NCBI RefSeq assembly: GCF_018860365.1
Contig: NZ_JAHKPO010000027.1
Location: 30,179 to 94,178 of the forward strand
Length of the DNA: 64,000 nt
Direction: 5' to 3'
Origin: Arenibacter algicola
GTDB lineage: Bacteria; Bacteroidota; Bacteroidia; Flavobacteriales; Flavobacteriaceae
Below are positions 19,465 to 27,268 of the stretch, one piece after another. How positions within the stretch are numbered: position 1 is the first letter of the stretch; every line of letters starts with the position of its first letter. A model generated the notes under the pieces. It saw only the letters and a list, made by a program, of their open reading frames with translations. It did not search any database and was not told the origin of the DNA. Both the position numbers and the translations under genes were made by a program.

Positions 19465-19588
19465 GGACTTCAAATAAAAGTATAATTCAAAAATCGACTT
19501 TGTTTTGTCCATATGGTTACTGGATTAACTATGTTAAAATTTCGCGCACCGATATTTTCAAAATCAGTCTACAAATTAAAGCAGGCCA

Positions 19589-19606
19589 GGTGACAACCTT
19601 ATGTCA
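19589..19606 (+). promoter_or_regulatory. Operator candidate A (WYL/DinB intergenic)
   Basis: GGTGACAACCTTATGTCA contains TGACA-N6-TGTCA dyad symmetry. It matches 16 of 18 positions with the reverse complement of site B at 19680-19697. It is probably a binding site of the adjacent WYL regulator. Confidence 0.6.
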
Positions 19607-19679
19607 ACATAGTTATTCTTATTTATATCTTCACTTGTAACCAATTGATATTAGGGTTTTTAAATATTTTTTTTACTAC

Positions 19680-19697
19680 TGACATAGGGCTGTCACC
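19680..19697 (-). promoter_or_regulatory. Operator candidate B (WYL/DinB intergenic)
   Basis: The plus strand reads TGACATAGGGCTGTCACC, the near-identical inverted copy of site A, with centres 91 bp apart. It lies just upstream of a TAATTTTG -7 box at 19707, where a -33 element would sit, so an activator bound here could recruit polymerase to the DinB-family gene. Confidence 0.6.
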
Positions 19698-19706
19698 AGC
19701 CATATT

Positions 19707-19714
19707 TAATTTTG
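19707..19714 (+). promoter_or_regulatory. -7 promoter box for the DinB-family gene
   Basis: TAATTTTG matches TAnnTTTG exactly and lies 34 bp before the DinB-family start codon. The -33 position is occupied by operator candidate B rather than by a TTTG element. Confidence 0.5.
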
Positions 19715-19748
19715 GTCATGAAATATTAATCACTTAAAAAATTAAACT

Positions 19749-20237
19749 ATGCACACTACATTGAACAAGACCCCGCAAGTTATTTCATCACAAGAATTGC
19801 TGGATCATTGGCAAGGACATAGGGCGCTGACACGTAGGACTATTGAAGTTTTTCCTGAAGAGGCCTTTTTTAGCCATACTATTGGGGGTATGCGCACATT
19901 TGCCGAAATGGTTATGGAGTTATTGGCAATAGCCGGACCCGGGTTAAAGGAAATTGCTACTGGAAAGTCAGCTCCTTTTAATGAGCATTTGGAACACGGT
20001 AATAAAAAAGACCGACTACTGGAGCTTTGGGATAAGGCTACCGCGGAAATCAATACTTATTGGGCACAGATCAAGGAGGAGCAATTTCAACAGAACATTA
20101 AAATCTTTGGTCAATATGACGGTACGGTAAGGTCTTCTATCTTTTACTTTATAGACAATGAAATTCACCATAGAGGACAAGCTTACGTTTATCTAAGAAC
20201 TTTGGGAATAGAACCACCTGCCTTTTACGAACGCTAA
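19749..20237 (+). CDS. DinB-family protein
   Basis: The 162-residue sequence has the four-helix DinB/YfiT fold signature: helix 1 LLDHWQGHRALTRRTIEVF, the FSHTIGGMRTFAEMVMELL segment, and the C-terminal IHHRGQAYVYLRTLGIEPP with the usual paired histidines for a divalent metal. The histidine normally found in the second helix appears to be Glu here (MELLAIAG), so metal binding may be altered. DinB-like proteins include bacillithiol- or mycothiol-dependent transferases and many members of unknown activity, so the reaction cannot be named. Divergent from a WYL regulator that probably controls it; a 72-residue gene follows after 12 bp. Confidence 0.88.
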   Translation: MHTTLNKTPQVISSQELLDHWQGHRALTRRTIEVFPEEAFFSHTIGGMRTFAEMVMELLAIAGPGLKEIATGKSAPFNEHLEHGNKKDRLLELWDKATAEINTYWAQIKEEQFQQNIKIFGQYDGTVRSSIFYFIDNEIHHRGQAYVYLRTLGIEPPAFYER

Positions 20238-20249
20238 TTGAATTGCAAC

Positions 20250-20468
20250 ATGAAAGAAGTATTGGTATTTAAGACGTCAATTAACAGTAAACGGAAAGTG
20301 AAAGTCTTGAAACCAGATTTGAACAGATTGGTTGCCAATAAGGGCTATTGGAATTTTGATCTGGAGGATTGTGATAATATCCTCCGGGTCGAAACCCATA
20401 TGGTCACGGCAACTTCCATAACCAGTCTTTTGAACAATCATGGTTTTTTTTGTGAGGAATTGTATTAA
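20250..20468 (+). CDS. Small conserved-looking protein (72 aa), HMA-like fold possible
   Basis: It starts at ATG 20250, twelve bases after the DinB-family stop (MKEVLVFKTSINSKRKVKV). The pattern of strand, helix, DLNRLVANKGYWNFDLEDCDNILRVE and a second helix (SITSLLNNHGFFCEELY) resembles the ferredoxin-like fold of heavy-metal-associated domains. The metal-binding CxxC is absent from the first loop, so it is unlikely to carry copper in the classical way. The frame is open to a TTG at 20238, but the ATG start is preferred. It is probably co-transcribed with the DinB-family gene. Function unknown. Confidence 0.7.
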   Translation: MKEVLVFKTSINSKRKVKVLKPDLNRLVANKGYWNFDLEDCDNILRVETHMVTATSITSLLNNHGFFCEELY

Positions 20469-20509
20469 TAAATTATGGCTGCTATAGATGAAAATGTATT
20501 GGACTGATC

Positions 20510-20599
20510 CTAGACTAACTTCTTTAAATGGAAATATCTTTCAGGATAGTTCTTTTGAAACTTTCTGATACGCTGTGCATCTATTTTAGAATAGGTCAT
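20510..20599 (-). CDS. Candidate 29-residue peptide downstream of the sulfatase
   Basis: The ATG at 20599 lies three bases after the sulfatase stop on the same strand and opens a 29-codon frame ending in TAG at 20510-20512. The peptide begins MTYSKIDAQRIRKFQKNYPE and ends HLKKLV. It is basic with a coding-like composition. It could be a translated leader-like peptide, the remnant of a longer gene, or chance; nothing in it identifies a family. Confidence 0.3.
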   Translation of the reverse strand: MTYSKIDAQRIRKFQKNYPERYFHLKKLV

Positions 20600-20602
20600 T
20601 TT

Positions 20603-22288
20603 TCAATCATTCCAATGCGCATCTATTACCTTTTGGATGTGCGGATATTTTGCATCGGTCTCGTTGAGGTCTTCCCTCAATTTGATTAGTTGTTCCTTCA
20701 AATTGGCAATTACCGCTTTATTGGCAGGGTCGTTATAGGCGTTATTCATTTCATTGGGGTCTTTCTTCAAATCATAAAACTCCCAGGCTGGAGGAGTGTG
20801 GTTGCTAAAGTCGTTGCCCCAGCTCTCTTTGTTCCAGGTGGCATTTGGGTCATCGGTATCTGCCCAATACTTTCCATATAAAAATATTAATTTATGGTCT
20901 TTCGTCCTAATACCAAAGTGCGCGGGGTTTTGGTGGCGGTGCGCCATATGCATCCAATAACGGTAGTATGTGGCCTGTTGCCAGCCATCAGGTTCCTGTC
21001 CTGTTTCCAATATGGTTTTAAAACTGTGGCCCTGCATATAATCAGGGGTCTTCCCCCCTGCCAATTCAATCAAGGTGGGGGCAAAATCTGTGTTGTTGAT
21101 AATAGCATCGGTACGTGTTCCTGCTGCAATGGATTTAGGATATCTCACAAAAAATGGCATGCGCATGGATTCTTCGTACATCCATCTTTTGTCTATGTAA
21201 TCGTGTTCGCCCAACATAAAACCTTGGTCCCCGGTATAGACAATAATGGTATTGTCCAAAAGATTTTCCGCTTCCAAATAGTCCAACAAACGCTTTACAT
21301 TATCGTCCACACCCTTAACACATCTCAGGTATTTCTTTAAATAATCCTGGTAGACTTTGCTGGTATAGTCTTTTTCTTCCGCTGTCATTTCCCACTTTAC
21401 ATATTCCGATGGGGCAATATCTCTTGCATTCCTATATTTTTTATAAACAGTGGTATCGTTCCAATATATATTGTTGGCCTGATGGCGAATTAGGTTACGG
21501 TGTGAAACGGAGGATCCAATTATCCTGGTAAGGGAATCGTTTTTGCCCCTAGTAGCTATTGATCCATTATTGCCATTATTGTATAGACTTTCCGGTTCGG
21601 GAATAAAAGTATCGGCCAAATATTCCTCATATCGGGGTGCATATTCAAAATCGTCATGTGGAGCTTTAAAATGGTGCATCAGGAAAAATGGCTTGTTGGG
21701 ATCCCTCTTGTTTTTTAAATAATCTAAGGTAATATCCATAATATTATCCGAGGAATGCCCTTTGGTCTTTACCACATTATCGGGCCAAGATTTTTCACCC
21801 CTCACTAGAAATTCGGGGTCAAAATAGTCTCCTTGCCCGGGCAAAACCTTATAGTAATCAAAAGCTGCGGGCTCGTCATGAAGGTGCCATTTACCCACAA
21901 TGGCCGTTTGGTACCCCAATTTCTTCATCTCTTTTGGAAGATACTGCCTATCAACCCCTATAATACCTTCTAGGTCCAAAACTCCATTGGTCTGCGGGTA
22001 TTGTCCAGAAATAATAGAAGCCCTACTCGGAGTACATATGGAATTGTTTACAAAACAATTGTCAAAAATTATTCCTTCGTTGGCAATCTTGTCCAAGTTT
22101 GGGGTCGGATTTAATCCGGCCAGCCTACTCCCATAAATACCAAAGCCCTGGGTAGTATGGTCATCGGACATGATGTATATTATATTGGGTTTTGTTATTT
22201 CCTGTTCTGCGGTCTTGTCCCCACACGAGAAAAGTGACAAGGCAACTAATACAAATAATAAGGCGGTTGGAGTATTTGGTTTTTTCAA
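20603..22288 (-). CDS. Secreted lipoprotein sulfatase (S1 family, FGly type)
   Basis: This 561-residue protein has a lipoprotein signal (LFVLVALSLFSC, acylated Cys22), a metal-binding pair at the start (MSDDH, Asp42-Asp43) and the sulfatase signature SICTPSRASIISGQYP. Cys85 in it is the residue converted to formylglycine. Later conserved pieces are IVGKWHLHDEP, FFLMHHFKAPHD and VYTGDQGFMLGEHDYIDKRWMYEE. It should remove sulfate esters from a polysaccharide or glycoconjugate at the cell surface. No SusC/SusD pair or glycoside hydrolase lies beside it, so the substrate cannot be inferred from context. Confidence 0.95.
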   Translation of the reverse strand: MKKPNTPTALLFVLVALSLFSCGDKTAEQEITKPNIIYIMSDDHTTQGFGIYGSRLAGLNPTPNLDKIANEGIIFDNCFVNNSICTPSRASIISGQYPQTNGVLDLEGIIGVDRQYLPKEMKKLGYQTAIVGKWHLHDEPAAFDYYKVLPGQGDYFDPEFLVRGEKSWPDNVVKTKGHSSDNIMDITLDYLKNKRDPNKPFFLMHHFKAPHDDFEYAPRYEEYLADTFIPEPESLYNNGNNGSIATRGKNDSLTRIIGSSVSHRNLIRHQANNIYWNDTTVYKKYRNARDIAPSEYVKWEMTAEEKDYTSKVYQDYLKKYLRCVKGVDDNVKRLLDYLEAENLLDNTIIVYTGDQGFMLGEHDYIDKRWMYEESMRMPFFVRYPKSIAAGTRTDAIINNTDFAPTLIELAGGKTPDYMQGHSFKTILETGQEPDGWQQATYYRYWMHMAHRHQNPAHFGIRTKDHKLIFLYGKYWADTDDPNATWNKESWGNDFSNHTPPAWEFYDLKKDPNEMNNAYNDPANKAVIANLKEQLIKLREDLNETDAKYPHIQKVIDAHWND

Positions 22289-22651
22289 AATAATAATTTT
22301 TGGTTCGGATTATAAAAATAATCCTTTTAAGCTTTAGTAAGTTTACAGATGTTTAAATAAATACCGATTAAGTTTTTTGGACCATTAGGGAGTCTTTTGT
22401 ATTAATGGAGGCCCAAAACTATATAATAAGGCAATAACATGGCCTTTTTCACTACTTTAGATTTTCCTCGGACAACAATAATTCCGAATGCACTTTTTTT
22501 TAGTATTTTAGGATACTGATCACCTAATTTTATGCTATAAGGATAATATTAACCTTTCAAATAATTAATTCTGAAAAAAGTAACAACCATAAATTTCTCT
22601 CACAAGAAAATAAGGCAGAACAAAAATAAGTGTAGCAGGTTAATCGGGTAC
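22289..22651. other. Divergent intergenic region, sulfatase / PVC-type dehydrogenase
   Basis: This is the AT-rich spacer between divergent genes. No RNA gene or strong hairpin is seen. It matters mainly because the dehydrogenase frame is open back to a stop at 22562-22564 without any in-frame ATG. Confidence 0.5.
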
Positions 22652-24769
22652 TTGGCTATTAATGTACAATTCTTAATATTAATATTGATCATCTTGGTTT
22701 CTTGTGAGGGAAAGCCTCTGTATGAAGGACCGCTTAGTCCGGAAGAGTCCATGAAAACTTTTCAGTTGGCAGAAAACTTTAAGGTAGAAATATTCGCATC
22801 GGAACCATTGGTCATAGACCCGGTGTCCATGCAGTATGATGGAGATGGAAATGCTTACGTTGTCGGCATGCTGGATGCCTACAAGGACGATTCTGTAAAA
22901 GGAAAAGGAAAAATCGTTATGTTAAAGGACACTAATGGAGATGGAAGGGCCGACACGTCTACCGTTTTTGTAGACAGCCTTAGGGAGGCAACAAGTGTAT
23001 TGCCTTGGAAGGGTGGCCTTCTGGTATGTGCAGCGCCCAATATCACATATTATAAGGATACTGATGGAGATGGACGTTCAGATTTAAAAGAGATTCTTTT
23101 TAGCGGCTTTTTTAATAAGAATGAAGAAGTGCAAATCACCAATCTTCATTTTGGTATTGATAACTGGATCTATGCAAACAATGGTGGGCAGGCAGGTGAA
23201 ATAAGTTTTAGCCGCCGACCCGATGCACCCCGGCTAAATGTGCAGGGTGCCGATTTTCGCTTCCGGCTAGACCGCAATGAATTTGAACGCAGTACAGGCC
23301 CAGGTCAGTTTGGCCTTGCCATTGACGATTGGGGCCATCGGTTTTTTACAGCGAATTCCTTACACATCCGTGAGGTGGTTGTTCCTTTGAGATACCTGGA
23401 AAGAAACCCTTATCTGCCAGCTTCAACTAAAAGCACGATTCAAAATATTTCGGACCATGATCCGCTTATGCACCAGTTAAGTGAAACGCCGTACTGGAGA
23501 CAGGAACGTACCGACCGTCGTAATAAGAATTACCAGGAAAATAACCTTGACAGGGTAGAATATGCAAGGGGTCATTTTACAGGGGCTTCAGGTGGTACGT
23601 ACTACGATGGCGATAAGTTTTCAAAAGAATATTATGGCAATATATTCACAGGCGATGTTGCAGGCAGCTTGGTGCACAGGGATATTCTTTCTGTTGTTGA
23701 TAGTTTACCTTATATGGTAGCAAAGCGTGGAGAAAAGGAAAAAGATAAAGAATTTATGGCAACTACGGATTCATGGTTTCGTCCTGCAAATTTTTCAGTA
23801 GGCCCTGATGGTTATATGTATATTATGGACATGTACCGGCAGCATATTGAGACTCCAATGTCTATTCCTGAAGACTTACAAGAGACCATGGATTTCGATG
23901 CGGGGAATGAATATGGGCGTATTTACAGAATTGTACCTAAGGATGTTGGTCCTTATAAGCCAGTGTACCCCAATCTCACTAAAGTATCTTCTTCCGAGCT
24001 GGTTAAAGCGTTGCAGCATGAAAATCGTTGGTGGAATCTTACAGCTCAAAGGCTTCTTTTAGAGCGCCAGGATAAAAGTGTAATACCCGAAGTAAGAGCC
24101 TTGTTTGCCCAAAGCGAAAATCCAAGATTCAGATTACATGCCTTATATGTTTTAGAAGGGATGGATGCTCTGGATGCTGTTACTGTGATGACTGCAATGA
24201 AAGACCCTTCAGCAGGAGTGAGAGAAAATGCTGCGATACTTTCCGAACGCTTTCCCGATTGTTTATCCCAGTTGGCGGAAATGATCAATGACCCTTCGAT
24301 CAGGGTCGCTTTCCAAGCTACTTTGAGTTTAGGCCAATTAAAAGATAAAGCGGTGATACCCGCACTGGCAAAAGCCTTGGAGCTACATGGTCAGAGTTCA
24401 TGGTTCAGGACTGCAGTGTTGAGCTCAGAAGCTGGTTCGGGTATAGACCTTTTAAAAATATTGGAGAGGAATTCTTTTTTTAAGGACGCCTCATCGTGGA
24501 AACTGAATTTTATTGAGACTTGTTCCAATGTCATTGGTGCACGTAATAATAAAAACCAGATCTCAGGTTTATTAAGCTTGCTGGCCCAATCCTCACTTTC
24601 AAATACAGCAGGCTTGCAGTCGGCAAGTATTAAGGGATTGGTGGAAGGAATTGAAAAATCAGCCGGCTTGGAAAATTCATTAAAAGAAAAATTAAAATCT
24701 ATTTCATTGGAAGCAGAGGGCAATGTCCCTAAAGCAATCCAGGATTTAATAGAATTGTATGCTAAATGA
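22652..24769 (+). CDS. PVC-type membrane-bound dehydrogenase propeller lipoprotein without cytochrome domain
   Basis: A lipoprotein-like leader (LILILIILVSC) precedes a beta-propeller of the PVC-type family: LAENFKVEIFASEPLVIDPVSM, DTNGDGRADTSTVF and DTDGDGRSDLKEI loops, MYIMDMYRQHIETP and GRIYRIVPKD. HEAT-like helical repeats follow (about residues 430-690). Family members usually end in a cytochrome c domain with CxxCH; none is present here and the protein stops after the HEAT region at 705 residues. No in-frame ATG exists: the displayed start is TTG, and the charged n-region expected of a signal peptide (QNKNKCSR) lies upstream of it, so the true start is uncertain. A HiPIP gene 50 bp downstream may replace the missing electron acceptor. 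The substrate is unknown. Confidence 0.82.
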   Translation: MAINVQFLILILIILVSCEGKPLYEGPLSPEESMKTFQLAENFKVEIFASEPLVIDPVSMQYDGDGNAYVVGMLDAYKDDSVKGKGKIVMLKDTNGDGRADTSTVFVDSLREATSVLPWKGGLLVCAAPNITYYKDTDGDGRSDLKEILFSGFFNKNEEVQITNLHFGIDNWIYANNGGQAGEISFSRRPDAPRLNVQGADFRFRLDRNEFERSTGPGQFGLAIDDWGHRFFTANSLHIREVVVPLRYLERNPYLPASTKSTIQNISDHDPLMHQLSETPYWRQERTDRRNKNYQENNLDRVEYARGHFTGASGGTYYDGDKFSKEYYGNIFTGDVAGSLVHRDILSVVDSLPYMVAKRGEKEKDKEFMATTDSWFRPANFSVGPDGYMYIMDMYRQHIETPMSIPEDLQETMDFDAGNEYGRIYRIVPKDVGPYKPVYPNLTKVSSSELVKALQHENRWWNLTAQRLLLERQDKSVIPEVRALFAQSENPRFRLHALYVLEGMDALDAVTVMTAMKDPSAGVRENAAILSERFPDCLSQLAEMINDPSIRVAFQATLSLGQLKDKAVIPALAKALELHGQSSWFRTAVLSSEAGSGIDLLKILERNSFFKDASSWKLNFIETCSNVIGARNNKNQISGLLSLLAQSSLSNTAGLQSASIKGLVEGIEKSAGLENSLKEKLKSISLEAEGNVPKAIQDLIELYAK

Positions 24770-24819
24770 ACAGTAGCTAATAACATCTAAATATATCTAT
24801 TAAATAAACAGTTTTAAAA

Positions 24820-25191
24820 ATGGGCATAAAGAACAATTCCAGAAGGAATTTTATAAATAAATGTTTTAGTAGCGGTGGTTTATTTATAGGGGGTATGCTA
24901 CTTATTAACTGTCGCGGTAAAAATGAATCACCCGGCGATGAAAGTGAGACCAAGATACAAGGCAATTTAAAAGACCCGTGTAACGACCTAACAGATGTAA
25001 GTGACGGGGAAATTAAAAAGCGCGAAAGCTTGGGGTATGTAAAACAATCTGCCGTTCCTATTAGTTCTTGTGGTAATTGCGCGCTCTATATCCCTCCAAA
25101 GTCAAATGAAAAATGTGGGAGGTGCATCCTATTTAAAGGACCCGTTTATGTCGAGGGCCATTGTATTCAATGGGCGGCCATTACTACATAA
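24820..25191 (+). CDS. High-potential iron-sulfur protein (HiPIP), exported
   Basis: The 123-residue protein has a twin-arginine leader (NSRRNFINKCF, then a hydrophobic stretch ending LLINC) that could also be a lipobox at Cys31. The C-terminal part shows the HiPIP cluster pattern: Cys84-x2-Cys87 (SCGNCALY), Cys102 in RCILFKG and Cys115 in GHCIQW, giving four ligands for one [4Fe-4S] cluster. Cys99 is an extra cysteine. HiPIPs are Tat-exported one-electron carriers working at high potential. The position 50 bp after a dehydrogenase lacking its cytochrome domain suggests it takes electrons from that enzyme. Confidence 0.85.
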   Translation: MGIKNNSRRNFINKCFSSGGLFIGGMLLINCRGKNESPGDESETKIQGNLKDPCNDLTDVSDGEIKKRESLGYVKQSAVPISSCGNCALYIPPKSNEKCGRCILFKGPVYVEGHCIQWAAITT

Positions 25192-25255
25192 TTAATAAAA
25201 ATCAAATGGAAAAAGTAAAAAATGTTTTAACCACTCCCCTATTAATTTAGTTCTT

Positions 25256-26221
25256 ATGTCACAGTCAAAAAAAAGTTTTTCCCGTCGAGAATTTATTGCA
25301 GGTACTAGTTTGTTTGCACTAGGTACCTCTTTAAAACTAAACGCGTTTAATGGAATTTCAAGCATCAAAAAAGAACCAATAATTGACATTCATCAGCATA
25401 CTCATTACGTGCAACGCACAGATGAACAGCTGCTGGCACATCAAAGGGCAATGGGCATTACTACTACTATTCTTTTACCATCAGGGCGTCCAGTAAATTC
25501 GCCATCAACTCACCAGGGCGTAGCCAATGGATTGCAGGCAGAAGCAGGAGGAAATGCAGAGTGTTACTTATTTGCAAGCCAACATAAGAAGGAATTCCGC
25601 TTTGGGGCATGTGCTGTTCCGGATATGAAAGATGGTCTTTATGAGATTGAAAAATATTTAAAATTGGGTGCGGTGGTTATTGGGGAATTGAAATTTGGTG
25701 TCACATGTGATTCGACCGAGATGCAAAAAATTTACCAATTGGCAGAAAACTACAATGTACCGGTACTCATGCATTGGCAGCATGAAATGTATAATTATGG
25801 CTTCGAACGCTTTTATAAAATGCTGGAGAAATATCCGAAAGTAAATTTCATCGGCCATGCGCAAACCTGGTGGGCCAATATTGACAAAAATCATATGGAC
25901 CAATCAGTCCTGTATCCTAAAAACCCTGTTACACCAGGAGGAATTACAGACCGATATCTGAGTGATTATCCCAACATGTATGGCGATCTTTCTGCTGGCT
26001 CAGGTTTAAATGCGCTTACCCGAGATGAAGACCACGCCAGATTTTTCCTGGAAAGGCACAAAGACAAGTTATTGTACGGTAGTGATTGTGCGGATCCCAC
26101 AGGATCGGATCCGGATAGTTGTTCCGGCACCCTAGATATTGCAGAAATCCGTAAACTGGTATCTAAGCCAACCGAACGTAAAATATTATATGAAAATGCT
26201 AAGAAATTATTCCGTCTTTAA
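25256..26221 (+). CDS. Tat-exported amidohydrolase-family hydrolase
   Basis: The leader SFSRREFIAGTSLFALGTSL is a twin-arginine signal. The mature part is a TIM-barrel amidohydrolase of the PF04909 type with the metal-binding IIDIHQHTH (His46, His48), a lid segment HWQHEMY, a barrel His in FIGHAQTWW and the C-terminal LLYGSDCADPTG Asp. Relatives hydrolyse or decarboxylate small cyclic or aromatic acids; the substrate is not evident. It lies 64 bp behind the HiPIP gene in the same direction, so dehydrogenase, electron carrier and hydrolase probably act on one periplasmic pathway. Confidence 0.88.
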   Translation: MSQSKKSFSRREFIAGTSLFALGTSLKLNAFNGISSIKKEPIIDIHQHTHYVQRTDEQLLAHQRAMGITTTILLPSGRPVNSPSTHQGVANGLQAEAGGNAECYLFASQHKKEFRFGACAVPDMKDGLYEIEKYLKLGAVVIGELKFGVTCDSTEMQKIYQLAENYNVPVLMHWQHEMYNYGFERFYKMLEKYPKVNFIGHAQTWWANIDKNHMDQSVLYPKNPVTPGGITDRYLSDYPNMYGDLSAGSGLNALTRDEDHARFFLERHKDKLLYGSDCADPTGSDPDSCSGTLDIAEIRKLVSKPTERKILYENAKKLFRL

Positions 26222-26267
26222 TTATACTATTTCATCTTCATTTGACCTACGTTCAAGTAAACCTTAG

Positions 26268-27266
26268 TTAATAAAACCTGCTGTAATCCGATCTTCTACG
26301 CTCCTTAAATCTAGAAATATCAAAAACCAAAAATAATTCCAGCGAATTGGGTATATATTGCTTGGCATCGCCACCAAAGGGCAATCTATAGTTTAACCCA
26401 AATTCAAATGTTTCCAAGGCAAGGCTGGTGGCAAAACCTATTTCGGAAAAGGAAGCATTTTCCAAATAACTGAGATGTTCGTTTATGCCAATACTAAAGT
26501 TGCCAAGGGTAACATCCTGATAAAAATCCAACCTAGTATTTGGGCCTTGTATAGACACTGCATTAAATAAATATAAATAGGAATGCTCTGGCAATTTGGC
26601 CTGTCCATATTTATTGATATCCATTTCATAACCAAACTGCCCGGAAATAAGCATGTTTAAATTCACGTTATTTTCGCTTTGTTTGGAAGATATTCGTGGC
26701 TGATTCAAATGCTTAAGGGAAAGCCCAAAAAGAGTATTTATATCGTTATGTATCAATACCGATGCCCCCATATCCAAATAGCCGATATTTTCGGAAGCCG
26801 TAATGGGATCAATGGTATTGGCACTAATTTGACCCGTAAATATGTTTATTTGATCCTGAAAGGTAAGATTGTTAAAATCATATCTGTAATTGCTATAGGC
26901 GGCAGTTATTCCTGGATATAGTATCCAATCGTTCTTTAAAACCAATTTGTACATATAGCTCAATGCTGCAGAAGTATAATTAAATCCTGAATTGTTCAGG
27001 TTATTGTTGAACAGATCTACGCCCAGTTGAAAATTGTATTCTTCAAAGGCCGTTGAGCCAAAGGCATATTTATGCTGGGATTGGTTTCCTTGGCTCTGAC
27101 TGGCAAATTCGGCCAAGACCCCTATCCTAGTTTTATCCTTAAAAGCATGAAAACTGGGGTTTAAGGAAGCCGGCACCTTGCTTAAGTTGTTCACAAATTT
27201 TTCCTGAGCGTTGGCCCCCAACGTAATAAGAATAATTAGTAGGGTTATTAGATTAAGTTTCTTCAT
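26268..27266 (-). CDS. PorP/SprF family type IX secretion membrane protein
   Basis: This 332-residue protein has a signal peptide (MKKLNLITLLIILITLGANA), then EKFVNNLSKVPASLNPSFHAF, the family's conserved N-terminal pattern. Alternating strand segments (LGVDLFNNNLNNSGFNYTSA, LGLSLKHLNQPRI, FGLNYRLPFGG) indicate an outer-membrane barrel. Its start lies 2 bp after the stop of the 2510-residue type-B-sorted protein, so the two are co-transcribed, and it is the likely secretion or anchoring partner of that protein. Confidence 0.9.
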   Translation of the reverse strand: MKKLNLITLLIILITLGANAQEKFVNNLSKVPASLNPSFHAFKDKTRIGVLAEFASQSQGNQSQHKYAFGSTAFEEYNFQLGVDLFNNNLNNSGFNYTSAALSYMYKLVLKNDWILYPGITAAYSNYRYDFNNLTFQDQINIFTGQISANTIDPITASENIGYLDMGASVLIHNDINTLFGLSLKHLNQPRISSKQSENNVNLNMLISGQFGYEMDINKYGQAKLPEHSYLYLFNAVSIQGPNTRLDFYQDVTLGNFSIGINEHLSYLENASFSEIGFATSLALETFEFGLNYRLPFGGDAKQYIPNSLELFLVFDISRFKERRRSDYSRFY

Positions 27267-27268
27267 CT

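Noticed and set aside
22652..26221. Horizontally acquired block (dehydrogenase, HiPIP, amidohydrolase)
   Set aside because: Orientation and the odd start codon hint at it, but no integrase, repeat or attachment site is seen, and codon bias was not computed.
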